Shown piece after piece: positions 51,301 to 60,256 of a stretch of DNA of 64,000 nucleotides (positions are counted from its first letter, which is position 1; every line of letters begins with the position of its first letter). The notes below the pieces were generated by a model that made no database searches, was not told the DNA's origin, and saw nothing but the letters and a program-made list of their open reading frames with translations. Source of the DNA: Fibrobacteria bacterium (lineage in GTDB: Bacteria; Fibrobacterota; Fibrobacteria; UBA11236); NCBI GenBank assembly GCA_025360005.1, contig JANYDA010000004.1:1-64000 (forward strand), in the 5' to 3' direction. Made by a program: the position numbers and the translations under genes.

Positions 51301-53028
51301 AAGCCCGGCGAGGGCGGGCAATTACCCGGCTGGAAGGTGGACAAGTTCATCGCCAGGACGCGGCATTCGACCGCGGGCGTGGGCCTCATCTCGCCGCCGC
51401 CGCATCATGATATCTATTCCATCGAGGATCTGGCGCAGCTGATCTACGATCTCAAGAACAGCAATGATAAGGCCCGCATCAGCGTGAAGCTGGTGGCGGA
51501 AGTGGGCGTAGGCACGGTGGCGGCCGGCGTAGCCAAGGCGCATGCGGACGTGATCCTCATCTCCGGCTACGATGGCGGCACGGGCGCATCCCCGCTCACC
51601 TCTATCAAGCATGCGGGCATGCCGTGGGAACTCGGCCTTTCCGAAGCCCACCAGGTGTTGATGAAGAACGGGCTGCGCAGCCGCGTGGTATTGCAAACCG
51701 ATGGCCAGCTCCGCACCGGCCGCGATATCATGATTGCCGCGCTGCTGGGCGCGGAAGAATGGGGCGTCGCCACCGCCGGCCTGGTGGTGCTGGGCTGCAT
51801 CATGATGCGCAAGTGCCATCTGAACACCTGCCCGGTGGGCGTGGCCACGCAGGATCCGGACCTGCGCAAGCTGTTCAGCGGCGAAGCCGATCACGTGGTC
51901 AATTATTACCGCTTCCTGGCGCGGGATCTGCGCGAGCATATGGCTATGCTCGGCTTCCGCACCGTCAACGAGATGGTGGGCCGCGTGGACAAGCTGGCTC
52001 CCAAGCGGGACGTGAAGCATTGGAAGGCCAAGCAGCTGGATCTGAACAAGCTCCTGTACAATATGGGCGATGCCCATAAGGGCATGGGGACTTTCTGCTG
52101 CGAACGCCAGGATCATGGCCTGGACAAAGCGTTGGACTGGAAGCTGATGGAAGCCGCCAAACCCGCCCTTGAAAAGGGCGAGCCGGTCAAGGGCGACTTC
52201 ACCATCCGCAACGTCAACCGCACGGTGGGGACCATCCTGTCCTCCAACATCTCGCGCCGCTATGGCGAGGACGCGCTGCTGGAAGACACCATCCACTTCA
52301 AGTTCAAGGGATCCGCGGGCCAGAGCTTCGGCGCCTTCGGCGCCAAGGGCGTGACCTTCGAGTTGGAAGGCGAGGCCAACGATTATTTCGGCAAGGGGCT
52401 ATCGGGCGCCAAGCTCATCCTGTACCCGCCGCGCAAGTCCAAGTTCGTGCCCAAGGATAACGTCATTATCGGCAACGTGTCCTTCTACGGGGCCACGGGC
52501 GGCGAGGCCTACGTGCTGGGCATGGCGGGCGAACGCTTCTGCGTGCGCAACTCCGGCGCCAAGGTGGTGGTGGAATCCTGCGGCGACCACGGCGCGGAAT
52601 ACATGACCGGCGGCACCGCAGTGGTGCTGGGCGAGATCGGCAAGAACTTCGCGGCCGGCATGAGCGGCGGCGTGGGCTATATCTGGGATCCCCAGGCCAA
52701 GTCCGCCGCGCGCATCAATAAGGAAATGGTGGATCTGGAGGAAGTCACGGAGGCCGAAGAGGCCATCGCCCTCAAGACCCTCATCGAGAGGCATTGCGAA
52801 TACACCGGCAGTTCCACCGCTAAGGACATCTTGGCGGACTGGAAGAACAGCCTGGGCAAATTCATCAAGGTGATGCCGCGCGATTACAAGCGCGCCATGA
52901 AGGATATGGCGATGGAAACCTCGGCGGGGCAGTCGGCCCCGTCCGTTGGGGTGGGGGCTCCCGGAGCCTCCGGGGCGGTTGCCGAGGATTTGGCCGCGCC
53001 CGTGATTGCGCCGAAAGCGAAGGGGTAG
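48394..53028 (+). CDS. gltB: Glutamate synthase (GOGAT), large subunit
   Basis: 1544 residues, full family length. Transfers the glutamine amide to 2-oxoglutarate, making two glutamates. The class II amidotransferase domain begins at the catalytic cysteine (Cys22 in HDACGVGFVVH, as processing or an internal nucleophile requires). The central domain and FMN-binding synthase domain follow (GGKSNTGEGGED, AGVAKAHADVILISGYDGGTGASP). The 3Fe-4S cysteines are in GCIMMRKCHLNTCPVG (about 1134-1149), and the C-terminal glutamate-synthase beta-helix domain completes it. The ATG at 48394 has AGGAACAGA upstream. A frame reaching 48292 adds non-conserved residues. It is 11 bases before gltD. Confidence 0.97.
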   Translation: MKAHGYPEQEGLYDSAYEHDACGVGFVVHIKGKKSHDIVAKGMQLLDNLEHRGASGAEKNSGDGAGIITQLPHAFFLKKCNELGIALPQPGEYGVGQLFLPKVEDQRKEIQKLFTRCVEESGQQILGWRVVDTNNSQLGESVKRTEPAHYQVFVKRGKNAKDAEAFERKLYVIRKYAERMIRDSKEPGSDMFYVGSLSHKTIVYKGLFLSPQVMTYFPDLADESYESALALVHSRFSTNTFPTWPLAHPFRYLAHNGEINTLRGNENWMKSRESLLKSKLFSPDEIKKLLPIIDERGSDSAKLDNVVELLVMSGRSLPHVMMMMIPEAWEKDPEMSPEKKAFYEYHGTLMEPWDGPASVAFTDGHIIGATLDRNGLRPSRYQLSDDDILVMASEAGVIEVAPEKIKLKGRLQPGRMFVVSLEEGRIIPDEEIKHKVATRKPYAKWLAKNKIEIVNLKPPREIRQPDPDTVLKRQKTFGYSLEDLRILMAPMVNGGEEALGSMGNDAPLAVLSDKSRNLFDYFHQLFAQVTNPPIDKDREEMVMSLTSFVGKEDNLLDETDKHCRVIELPQPVLTNDDLERLRWVDKNHFQARTIPIVFKASLGENRMANALERIRRQASEAVQEGYNVIVLSDKPIDSDHAAIPSLLAVAAVHHHLIREGTRSQCGIIIETGEAREVHHFALLLGYGASAINPYLAFETIEDMRRRRMLKEGLTSEKAQSLLIKSVNKGLLKVISKMGISTIQSYIGAQIFEAVGLHTDLVDEYFTGTVSRIGGIDLATLEEETLLRHRFAYPEMPEEDGAELELEVGGQYQWRQRGERHLFNPDTIHKLQHCARANNYAAYKDFAKSVDDQAKNLYTIRGLLEFAGLTPIPLEYVESEEAILKRFASGAMSFGSISWEAHTTLAIAMNRIGGKSNTGEGGEDASRYKPLPNGDSMRSAIKQVASGRFGVTSNYLVNADELQIKMAQGAKPGEGGQLPGWKVDKFIARTRHSTAGVGLISPPPHHDIYSIEDLAQLIYDLKNSNDKARISVKLVAEVGVGTVAAGVAKAHADVILISGYDGGTGASPLTSIKHAGMPWELGLSEAHQVLMKNGLRSRVVLQTDGQLRTGRDIMIAALLGAEEWGVATAGLVVLGCIMMRKCHLNTCPVGVATQDPDLRKLFSGEADHVVNYYRFLARDLREHMAMLGFRTVNEMVGRVDKLAPKRDVKHWKAKQLDLNKLLYNMGDAHKGMGTFCCERQDHGLDKALDWKLMEAAKPALEKGEPVKGDFTIRNVNRTVGTILSSNISRRYGEDALLEDTIHFKFKGSAGQSFGAFGAKGVTFELEGEANDYFGKGLSGAKLILYPPRKSKFVPKDNVIIGNVSFYGATGGEAYVLGMAGERFCVRNSGAKVVVESCGDHGAEYMTGGTAVVLGEIGKNFAAGMSGGVGYIWDPQAKSAARINKEMVDLEEVTEAEEAIALKTLIERHCEYTGSSTAKDILADWKNSLGKFIKVMPRDYKRAMKDMAMETSAGQSAPSVGVGAPGASGAVAEDLAAPVIAPKAKG

Positions 53029-53039
53029 GAAGAACTAAG

Positions 53040-54506
53040 ATGGGAAAGATTACCGGTTTCAAGGAATTCGAGAGAAAGACCCCTAAATATCTGGCGGTCG
53101 ACGAACGCACCAAGAACTATCAGGAGTTCACGGTGCAATTGTCCAAGGAGGAAGTGGAAACGCAGGGAGCCCGCTGCATGGATTGCGGCGTGCCCTTCTG
53201 CCATACCGGTTGCCCGCTCGGCAACATCATCCCGGATTTCAACGATCAGGTCTATAACGCCAAGTGGCAGGCCGCCCTCAAGACGCTGCTGTCCACCAAC
53301 AATTTCCCCGAGTTCACCGGGCGCATCTGCCCCGCGCCTTGCGAGTCCGCTTGCGTGCTGGGCATCAACAAGCCCCCGGTCACCATCAAGAACATCGAAG
53401 TCTCTATCATCGACTACGCGTACGCGCAAGGCTGGATGGTGCCGCAACCCCCTTCCGTCCGCACCGAGAAGCGCGTGGCGGTGGTGGGATCGGGTCCCGC
53501 CGGCTTGGCCGCGGCGGATCAGCTCAACAAAGCCGGCCATTCCGTGACCGTGTACGAGCGAGCCGATCGCATCGGCGGGCTGCTACGCTACGGCATCCCA
53601 GACTTCAAGCTGGATAAGAAACACGTGGCGCGCCGCGTGGAAATCATGGAGAAGGAAGGCGTCAAGTTCGTGACCAACGCCAACGTGGGCGCGAACGTCC
53701 CGGTTTCGGACCTGAAGCAGAACTTCGACGCCATCGTATTGGCGGGCGGCTCCACCATCGCGCGCGATTTGCCCATCGGAGGCCGCGAAGCCAACGGCGT
53801 GCATTACGCCATGCATTTCCTGACCCAGAACAACAAGCGCGTGCAGGGCGATAAGATTCCGGAAGACGTGGCGCTTATGGCCACCGGCAAGCATGTCGTC
53901 GTCATCGGCGGCGGCGATACGGGTTCCGATTGCGTGGGCACCTCCATCCGCCACGGCGCGGCTTCCGTAACGCAGATCGAGCTTTTGCCAAAGCCGCCGG
54001 AAACGCGCACCGCGGAGACGCCCTGGCCCACGCATCCCGGGCCGCGCATGCTCAGCACCTCTTCCTCGCAAGCGGAAGGCTGCAAGCGCGATTGGTCCGT
54101 ACAGTCCAAGGAATTCGTTAAGGATGAGCGGGGGGACTTGAAGGGCATCAACTGCGTGCGCCTGGAATGGAAGGGCGGCAAGCCCTCCGAGATCCCGGGT
54201 TCCGAATTCTTTATGCAGGCGGATTTGGTCCTGTTGGCCATGGGCTTCCTTTTCCCGGACTCGCAGAGCTTCGTGGATCAACTGGGCGTTGAAAAGGATG
54301 AACGCGGCAACATCAAGGCGGACGGCAAGTACCGGACCAACGTGGAAGGCGTCTACGCCGCGGGGGATATGCGCCGTGGCCAATCCCTGGTGGTGTGGGC
54401 CATCTCCGAAGGCCGCGAGTGCGCGCGTTCGGTGGATGAGTTCCTACAGGGCCATTCGTCCATGCTTTTGGCCAAGAGCCGTTCCCTCACCGAGATAGCA
54501 GCCTAG
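53040..54506 (+). CDS. gltD: Glutamate synthase, small subunit
   Basis: 488 residues. Passes electrons from NADPH to GltB. The N-terminal Fe-S region has [21 protein letters not shown] and [16 protein letters not shown]. The FAD site is [19 protein letters not shown] and the NADPH site is [15 protein letters not shown]. The C-terminal [26 protein letters not shown] is typical. Length and motifs are normal. It forms an operon with gltB, and a strong terminator follows. Confidence 0.97.
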   Translation: MGKITGFKEFERKTPKYLAVDERTKNYQEFTVQLSKEEVETQGARCMDCGVPFCHTGCPLGNIIPDFNDQVYNAKWQAALKTLLSTNNFPEFTGRICPAPCESACVLGINKPPVTIKNIEVSIIDYAYAQGWMVPQPPSVRTEKRVAVVGSGPAGLAAADQLNKAGHSVTVYERADRIGGLLRYGIPDFKLDKKHVARRVEIMEKEGVKFVTNANVGANVPVSDLKQNFDAIVLAGGSTIARDLPIGGREANGVHYAMHFLTQNNKRVQGDKIPEDVALMATGKHVVVIGGGDTGSDCVGTSIRHGAASVTQIELLPKPPETRTAETPWPTHPGPRMLSTSSSQAEGCKRDWSVQSKEFVKDERGDLKGINCVRLEWKGGKPSEIPGSEFFMQADLVLLAMGFLFPDSQSFVDQLGVEKDERGNIKADGKYRTNVEGVYAAGDMRRGQSLVVWAISEGRECARSVDEFLQGHSSMLLAKSRSLTEIAA

Positions 54507-54580
54507 TCCCGCGTTGGGACCGCTTCCGGTTTCCAGTGTGCGGCATGCCCGGCAGCGGCGCTAGTCGATCCAAAAGAAAA

Positions 54581-54608
54581 CCCCCGGATTTCCACCCGGG
54601 GGTTTTTT
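54581..54608 (+). terminator. Rho-independent terminator of gltBD
   Basis: CCCCCGG/CCGGGGG-type stem around ATTTCCA is followed by six T residues. The A-run AAAAGAAAA before it makes the structure usable on the other strand for the convergent secreted-protein gene. Confidence 0.85.
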
Positions 54609-54664
54609 CTTTCGCGTAATGTCCCGATAGGGATCGGAATCCGGCGGCGCAAACCGGTTCCTTT

Positions 54665-55945
54665 TCAGGGCGTCAGGAATCCGATCGACTTTAGAGCCTT
54701 GATGAACTTGGCCCGAATGCTCCTGCCAAGGGGATCGCGGACCTGGGAGGAATTCGCCACGCCGGCGGAAACGGCTCCGTCCCTGCGCGCGCCAGGCCGG
54801 ACGGCGGAAGAAGAGACGATGGCGTTGTCTCCGTGGCTGGAGTCCGCCATCACCCATGCATCCGCACCGACCACCTTGACGCGCAACTTGGTGGTGGTTT
54901 CCGCGGGAACCGTCCAGGCATAGCTGCCCGTATTATTGATGTTGTCCGCAGCCTTCACCCAACCGGCGCCCCCGCCCAGGTTATAGAACACGCTGACTTT
55001 TTTCACATCGCCCAAGGTCTTCCAGGTGACATTGGCGGTGGAACCGCTGGTGAGTTGCGCTCCCGTACTGGGATTGGTGACGAATAGCTTGGTCTGGAAA
55101 TCCGGTCCCGTATCCGGCAGCTCCATGATTTCCCAGCGCCGGTAATGGACAATCGCCTTTTCCGCTTCCAGGCCCACGGCTCCGCTGGGCCAGGCCTTTT
55201 GCATGACGCCGGTGTTGTCTGTGATGCGGATGTTCCACAGCTTGAAAACCTTCAGGCCGTTCATGATGTGAGTGGCGGTATCGGCGCCCCTTACGATGAC
55301 TTCCTGATCGTTCCATCGGGGTCCCGGATAGTCGGCTTTATCCGGCGTAGCGCCGAAGTTACGGCCGTCGCAACCGAACTGGCATACCTTGATGGCTTTT
55401 CCGTTCGGATCCCATCTCCCGTTGGTGACCCGGGTATCGAAAGTGACCTGTTGGATGGAAAAAGCGTCGCCGCCGTCCCCTTGCAGCATCTGGCATTCTA
55501 TGCTTCGCGGCCAATTCCCTTTCGCCGTGGTCCCGTCCCCGCCCATGCGCGGATAGGTCTCATCGATGGCATACAGGAAGCCGGCGTTCAGATTTCCCGC
55601 GGCGTCGAACCGATACTGCACGCGCATGCGGTAATGGGAATACGTGGTCCGCTGGGTTCCGATTTCACCGCCGATATTCCCGATGGCGATTTCCACCGAG
55701 TCCGTGCCGGCGTTCGCGATTTTGAAACCCGGATCGATGGTGGTGGTAACGGGCATGTTGTAGAGCCGGGAGTAGAGGCCGTCGAAGTTCTTGCCGTTGA
55801 AAAGCGGCACCCAACCCGAGTCCGCCTTGGAGAAGGTTTCTCCCCAGGCGGATCCGCCCGTGACCAGGGCAGCCAAGGCCAGCAGGCCCAGGCGTTTTCC
55901 TATGGCGGCCATCCTCATCGAATTACCGGCTTGCAAGTTTCCCAC
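54665..55945 (-). CDS. Secreted protein with DUF1080-like (3-keto-disaccharide hydrolase fold) domain and C-terminal tail
   Basis: 426 residues. A signal peptide (LGLLALAALVTGGSAWG, cleavage near 35) leads to a concanavalin-like DUF1080 domain. The phrases DSGWVPLFNGKNFDGLYSR, GGEIGTQRTTYSHYRMRVQYRF, YPRMGGDGTTAKGNWPRSIECQML and GPRWNDQEVIVRG are characteristic. An Ig-like domain follows (ITNPSTGAQLTSGSTANVTWK read loosely; residues about 285-370). The last 50 residues (SQVRDPLGRSIRAKFIKAL) look like a degraded sorting/anchor domain. Start is GTG 55945 with AAAGGAG 8 bases upstream. DUF1080 proteins bind or hydrolyse glycans; substrate unknown. Confidence 0.78.
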   Translation of the reverse strand: MGNLQAGNSMRMAAIGKRLGLLALAALVTGGSAWGETFSKADSGWVPLFNGKNFDGLYSRLYNMPVTTTIDPGFKIANAGTDSVEIAIGNIGGEIGTQRTTYSHYRMRVQYRFDAAGNLNAGFLYAIDETYPRMGGDGTTAKGNWPRSIECQMLQGDGGDAFSIQQVTFDTRVTNGRWDPNGKAIKVCQFGCDGRNFGATPDKADYPGPRWNDQEVIVRGADTATHIMNGLKVFKLWNIRITDNTGVMQKAWPSGAVGLEAEKAIVHYRRWEIMELPDTGPDFQTKLFVTNPSTGAQLTSGSTANVTWKTLGDVKKVSVFYNLGGGAGWVKAADNINNTGSYAWTVPAETTTKLRVKVVGADAWVMADSSHGDNAIVSSSAVRPGARRDGAVSAGVANSSQVRDPLGRSIRAKFIKALKSIGFLTP

Positions 55946-56736
55946 GCGTATTTCTCCTTTGATCCGAAGCCGGCCCAGTTTGGACCGGATTAATTTGAGG
56001 CTGCATTCGGAAGCCGTCTTATGCGGCTTCTTTGGGGAGACTCTGATTCCGTTTCACCGAAGAGAGGTACGGCTGGAGCTCTCTGTTTTGCAGCTAACCG
56101 GTAAACAAAATAACGAGAGTGGCGCAAACGTTCTGAACCCGGAATATTCCGCAATTAGCGTTATCATGGTCCCCCCCGGGACACAATCTAATCCCTGACA
56201 GGGAAAAATAATTTGCCTTTTTACGTTTACCCTGGTAAACGTGGAACCTTGCCACGGGCTACCCAGCGGCGGAAAAGCGCCATTTCCCGGTTAAATGTCC
56301 AGGTTCACTAATTTTCTGTTTACCGGGGACGCCCGCCCTAAACCTGATTCATGCGATCCTCACCAATCACGGCATTTCCCACGACGGCGGTTCCTTTCCA
56401 TCCGGTCCTACGGGCTGAACCACATTCCGGCGAGCCGGGTAAGCGTAAGTAAGCGATATGGGATGCCGGAGGTAACCTGCATGTAACCCTGGCGCGGGGC
56501 CCGGGCGGGCTCGCGACCAATGGGGAGGGGGCCGCCAGGCCACGGGGGAAAGGAGACGGCGGGTAAATGCGCAAGTGCGCCTCGTTCGCTCCAGGGGTTA
56601 AAAATCCAAAATGGATACCGCCGGGCAGCCATGAAAATCCCCAAGTAGGACATTTTGTCCAAATCGGGCCTGCCTTTGGCGGGCCTTTGGGGTGGGCGTA
56701 CCGGTCTGCCACTCCTAGAATTGACTCACAGTGCCT
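55946..56736. other. Long intergenic region between the DUF1080-like and PilZ-like genes
   Basis: No protein gene is supported; open frames here are shadows or lack coding bias. The left half holds repeated GTTTACC/GGTAAAC sites described separately. The right half (56340-56736) is GC-rich with some hairpins. I see no identifiable riboswitch or tRNA. Confidence 0.5.
56098..56326. promoter_or_regulatory. Cluster of GTTTACC/GGTAAAC sites, probable operator region
   Basis: A 20-base perfect palindrome ACGTTTACC-CT-GGTAAACGT is at 56223-56242. CCGGTAAAC (56098-56106) and its exact inverse GTTTACCGG (56318-56326) flank it about 120 and 80 bases away. All lie upstream of the secreted DUF1080-like gene (start 55945), so a repressor that loops or coats this region is plausible. 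Confidence 0.55.
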
Positions 56737-57105
56737 ATGGATGGAATCGCTCCCTTGCCGGGCCCGGCCGAAGAAATCAGCACCTTCTGCCCGGTCCGCC
56801 TTTACCTGGCCAATCGTCGCTTCGACGGTTTGCTGGATACCCTGGACCCCAAGGGCGGCACCTTCTATGTACTCACTGATAACGAGCTCCCGCACCCGGG
56901 AACGTTGCAACGCGCGGCCATGCGGAATGAAACCAGGGTGGAGCTGGCCATCGGATCCTCCGAGCATGAGTTGCGGATATCCTGCCGCGTGCGCGGCATG
57001 CGCATCGACGAAGACGGCCTCTTCGTCTATCTGGGACTGGACTTCCTCTTCGGCGGGGATTCGGAAAAGCGCCGCCTGGACGATTTCATCGCTTCCCTCT
57101 GGTAG
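56737..57105 (+). CDS. Degenerate PilZ-like domain protein
   Basis: 122 residues from ATG 56737 (GTG at 56731 is an alternative; neither has a clear ribosome site). The pattern CPVRLYLANRRFDGLLDTLDPKGGTFYVLTDNELP ... GLFVYLGLDFLF ... RRLDDFIASLW (split here) follows the six-stranded PilZ barrel with its terminal helix. The RxxxR motif is absent and the D/NxSxxG motif reads DPKGG. Binding of c-di-GMP is therefore doubtful. It lies near an EAL-domain gene, but on the opposite strand and separated by the DUF5005-like gene. Confidence 0.6.
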   Translation: MDGIAPLPGPAEEISTFCPVRLYLANRRFDGLLDTLDPKGGTFYVLTDNELPHPGTLQRAAMRNETRVELAIGSSEHELRISCRVRGMRIDEDGLFVYLGLDFLFGGDSEKRRLDDFIASLW

Positions 57106-57225
57106 CACCCGCGCTTTTCCCTGAAAACCGAGCCCGCTTCCGGTTCCGCCCGCTGTCGGCTGACCATGGGTATATATTCTCCAGCGGGCTCGTCGGTATT
57201 CAAGATGAGAGCCGGAGGGAAAGGC

Positions 57226-58566
57226 ATGCAGACCGGGAAGCGGGGCATTCCGCGGTGGCGGCAAGCGATGATAGGCGCGCTGGCGATGGCGGCGATCCGG
57301 ACCATGCCGGCATGGGGGCAATTGCCTTCGACAACCACCGTGCAAAAAGCGGATGCATGGACCCGCGTGTTCGACGGGCGCTCCGGTTGGACCGGCGCGG
57401 ATGGCATCTTCGCCATCCCGCTTTCCGGCTACGAAGGTCCGGATCATTCGGCCGGCGCCAAAACGCTTTTCGTTTTCAGCGATACCTTCATCGGTGAGGT
57501 GGATCCGGTCACCCATGCGCGCAAGAATGCCCGCATGATCAACAATTCGCTCGCCGTCTTGGATGGATCGCTGCCGGATACCTCCAAGATCCATTTCCTT
57601 TGGGGCCGGGACGATAAGGGCGGGGCGGTCTCCGCCTTCATTCCCGCTACGCCCTCCACGGCGGGCAAAGCCGATACCTGGTACTGGCTGCAGGACGGTT
57701 TTGCCCATAAGGGCGTGGTCTATGACCTGCCGCTCATCATCACCCGCAATCCTTCCGGGGATCCCGGATTCCAATTCCAGGAAACCGGCATCGGTTTGAT
57801 CCGCATTCCCCTTGGCGCGGACGGGGAGCCGGATCTTTCCCGGGCCACCCAGAAGGATACTCCGCTTTTTTACAAAGGCGCTAAGACCTTTTACTTCGGG
57901 TGCGGTATCTTTGCCAATACCGCGGAAGCAGGCGCGCCCGATCCGGACGATTCGGTGTACGTCTACGGGCGCAATTCCCTGTATGTGGCTCGCGTGCAAG
58001 TGGATGAATTCGAGGATTTCTCCAAATGGCGTTACTGGACCGGCAATGCCTGGGATGCGGACATTTCCAAATCCGCCTCCATGGGCGTGGGCGGCGCCGA
58101 GATGAGCGTCATCGCCATCGCCCAGGGCGCTCTCAAGGGAAAGTACTTGCTGACCTCGATGGCGGTGGGGCCGGATTTGTATGTACGCGTGGGGGAGAGC
58201 CCGGTGGGCCCGTTCGGCAATCCCATCAACATCTACCATGCCCCGGAAGGGGATGCTTCGGCTTCCATCTACACCTATAACGCCAAGGTGCATCCCAATC
58301 TCTCCGCCAATGGGGATTGGCTGGTGACCTACAACGTCAACACTTCCGACTGGGCCCAAAACCTGGCGGACGCGGACATCTACCGGCCGCGCTTCCTGCG
58401 GCTGCGTTTCGATCCTTCCGCCACCATCCGGACCGGGATGCCGCGTTGGGATTCGCCCGGATCGATCCTGGCGGCGGGCCGGTACGGCCCGGGCTACGGG
58501 TTGGATGGACGATGGTGGAACGGGCAAGCGCCCCTGGCCGCTGCGATGCGCATCCCGGCCAAGTAG
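57226..58566 (+). CDS. Secreted DUF5005/DUF4185-like protein, glycosidase-fold
   Basis: 446 residues. The start at ATG 57226 is chosen because GGAGGGAAAGG lies directly upstream. The signal peptide contains QAMIGALAMAAIRTMPAWG (cleavage near residue 31). The mature protein resembles DUF5005/DUF4185 beta-propeller proteins: KTLFVFSDTFIGEVD, MINNSLAVLDGS, YWLQDGFAHKGVVYDLPLII, KTFYFGCGIFAN, YVYGRNSLYVARVQ. The repeated short strand/turn pattern fits a five-bladed propeller like family 43 glycosidases. Catalytic residues cannot be named with confidence. Tandem to the DUF1080-like gene region, it suggests extracellular glycan processing. Confidence 0.72.
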   Translation: MQTGKRGIPRWRQAMIGALAMAAIRTMPAWGQLPSTTTVQKADAWTRVFDGRSGWTGADGIFAIPLSGYEGPDHSAGAKTLFVFSDTFIGEVDPVTHARKNARMINNSLAVLDGSLPDTSKIHFLWGRDDKGGAVSAFIPATPSTAGKADTWYWLQDGFAHKGVVYDLPLIITRNPSGDPGFQFQETGIGLIRIPLGADGEPDLSRATQKDTPLFYKGAKTFYFGCGIFANTAEAGAPDPDDSVYVYGRNSLYVARVQVDEFEDFSKWRYWTGNAWDADISKSASMGVGGAEMSVIAIAQGALKGKYLLTSMAVGPDLYVRVGESPVGPFGNPINIYHAPEGDASASIYTYNAKVHPNLSANGDWLVTYNVNTSDWAQNLADADIYRPRFLRLRFDPSATIRTGMPRWDSPGSILAAGRYGPGYGLDGRWWNGQAPLAAAMRIPAK

Positions 58567-58621
58567 TCCCGCCGGGGAAAGGTTTTCGGCCGGGCGACGC
58601 CGCGCTCAAGGTGCGGTTGGG

Positions 58622-59971
58622 CTAGGCGACTTTGATGTCCAGGCACAGGATGAAAGGCGAGCCGTTCCGATCCCGGAACCGGCAGGAAAGCGTGCGGCAG
58701 AGCTTACCAGAAGCCAACGAGAGGTAAGCTTCCGTGGAATAGAGCTTGGGGCCGCCTTCCGCCAGCGCGTAGAAATATTCCTTGGAGGAATGGTCCGCGC
58801 CCTTGATGGCGGGGTAGAACAAGCGCGACCACAGTTTGGCATCCATGGAGGGCGCCGTTATCGTAGGCGTTACCTGCAATCCCTGGTTGTCCAGGACGTA
58901 CAGGCACTCGATGTCCGCCGATCGCACGGCTTGCTTCTTCATTACGGCGGGAAAATCCGGAAAGGCTGCGGGGACCATCTCCGCGACCGTGGCTTCCATG
59001 AGGTTCAGGCGCACTCCCATTTCCATGCGCCTGCGGACCAAGCGCTCTGCCGAACGCCGGCGTTGGTTCTCCGCCGCTTCGATCAGATGGGCATCCACGA
59101 ATTCCAGCGACAGGCGATCCGGGGAAGCGGGCCGGCCGAAATAATATCCCTGCACCAGATCCGCGCCCAAATCCACGCAGGTGGAAACCTCCGCCTCCGT
59201 TTCCACGCCTTCGGCCAGGATCAGGGAACCGACGCGGCGGCCCAGGCCCACCAAGGATTTGAAAACCTCCTGCTTGTGGAAGTCGTTTTCGATGCCTTCC
59301 ACCAGGGATCGATCCAGCTTCAGTATCTCGGGCTTGAGGGGGCCGATGCGCGCCAGGTTGGAGAATCCCGCGCCCAGATCGTCCAGCGCGAACAGGAAAC
59401 CCTGCGCGCGATGCGTCTCCACGAAGCGCTGCAAGGCTTCCAAGTCCAGCACTTTGCTTTCATTGATTTCGATCACGATTTCAGTAGGCGATAGCCCGGC
59501 CTCGCGCACGGCGCTTGTCAGCACGCCGGATCCCTGCACGCCCAAGTCCAGGATGGACGATTCGAAGTTCAGGAACAGGAGGGGATGCTGGGGCGTGTCC
59601 GCGATGGGGGTGAAGGCGCTCAACGCTTTGCGCCTGCACAGACGATCCAGGTCCACGGTCTTTCCGTTGCGGGCCGCCCAAGCGAAGAGTTCCAACGGAG
59701 TTACCGCCCTCCCGGTTTCCCCTTCCTTGGGGCGCGCCAGCGCTTCCACGCCTACGATGGTTTTTTTCTTGAGGGAGACGATGGGCTGGAAATGCACGTC
59801 CAGGGTTTCATGGCTGAGGATATCGCTCCACCCCGTTTCCTCCCGGCCGGGCAACCAGTCCGCGGTCCTTTCGGCGGCTGAGACCAGGGAAAGCCCGGCA
59901 ACGGTTTTCAGGCTTACGGACGGCTCGGCGGCACGGCCTCTTTGTCCTGATTTGCTTCTTCGTTGCGACAT
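58622..59971 (-). CDS. EAL-domain c-di-GMP phosphodiesterase with C-terminal YkuI_C/PAS-like domain
   Basis: 449 residues with no membrane segment. The EAL domain keeps the key residues: VGVEALARP (EAL), LFLNFES, VIEINES, FALDDLGAGFSN, ILKLDRSL, LAEGVET, VQGYYFGRP. It is predicted to be active. The C-terminal 150 residues (LYVLDNQGLQVTPTI, FYPAIKGADHSSKEYFYAL) resemble a ligand-binding PAS/Cache-type sensor as in YkuI. There is no GGDEF or receiver. The ATG at 59971 has GAGGTAAAA upstream. Its function should be to lower c-di-GMP in response to a signal sensed by the C-terminal domain. Confidence 0.88.
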   Translation of the reverse strand: MSQRRSKSGQRGRAAEPSVSLKTVAGLSLVSAAERTADWLPGREETGWSDILSHETLDVHFQPIVSLKKKTIVGVEALARPKEGETGRAVTPLELFAWAARNGKTVDLDRLCRRKALSAFTPIADTPQHPLLFLNFESSILDLGVQGSGVLTSAVREAGLSPTEIVIEINESKVLDLEALQRFVETHRAQGFLFALDDLGAGFSNLARIGPLKPEILKLDRSLVEGIENDFHKQEVFKSLVGLGRRVGSLILAEGVETEAEVSTCVDLGADLVQGYYFGRPASPDRLSLEFVDAHLIEAAENQRRRSAERLVRRRMEMGVRLNLMEATVAEMVPAAFPDFPAVMKKQAVRSADIECLYVLDNQGLQVTPTITAPSMDAKLWSRLFYPAIKGADHSSKEYFYALAEGGPKLYSTEAYLSLASGKLCRTLSCRFRDRNGSPFILCLDIKVA

Positions 59972-60256
59972 TTTTACCTCTGTTACTGCGGAAATTGTAG
60001 GCGTTGGAAGCAGGTATCGGCCATGCAAAACGGGACTGGACAGGGGGACGAGGGGGAGTTTCAGGGAAGCGCGGATTGTCAGGAAAAGCCGGAAAAACCG
60101 GAACCTGCCGGCAAGAAATTGTCAGCCTGATGCAAATAACCAAACAAGCATTGGTTAAAGGAATGCATCCAAGCCAAGCCATGCACCGGTTGCGCCTGCT
60201 TCGATTGCATCTGGAGCGGAAACCATCCTGGCAGGAAAGCGGCGGCGCTTGGCGAA

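Noticed and set aside
56560-56640. GCCGGGCAGCC-like segment upstream of the PilZ-like gene as a c-di-GMP riboswitch
   Set aside because: No GACGCAAAGCC core or matching stems are present nearby.
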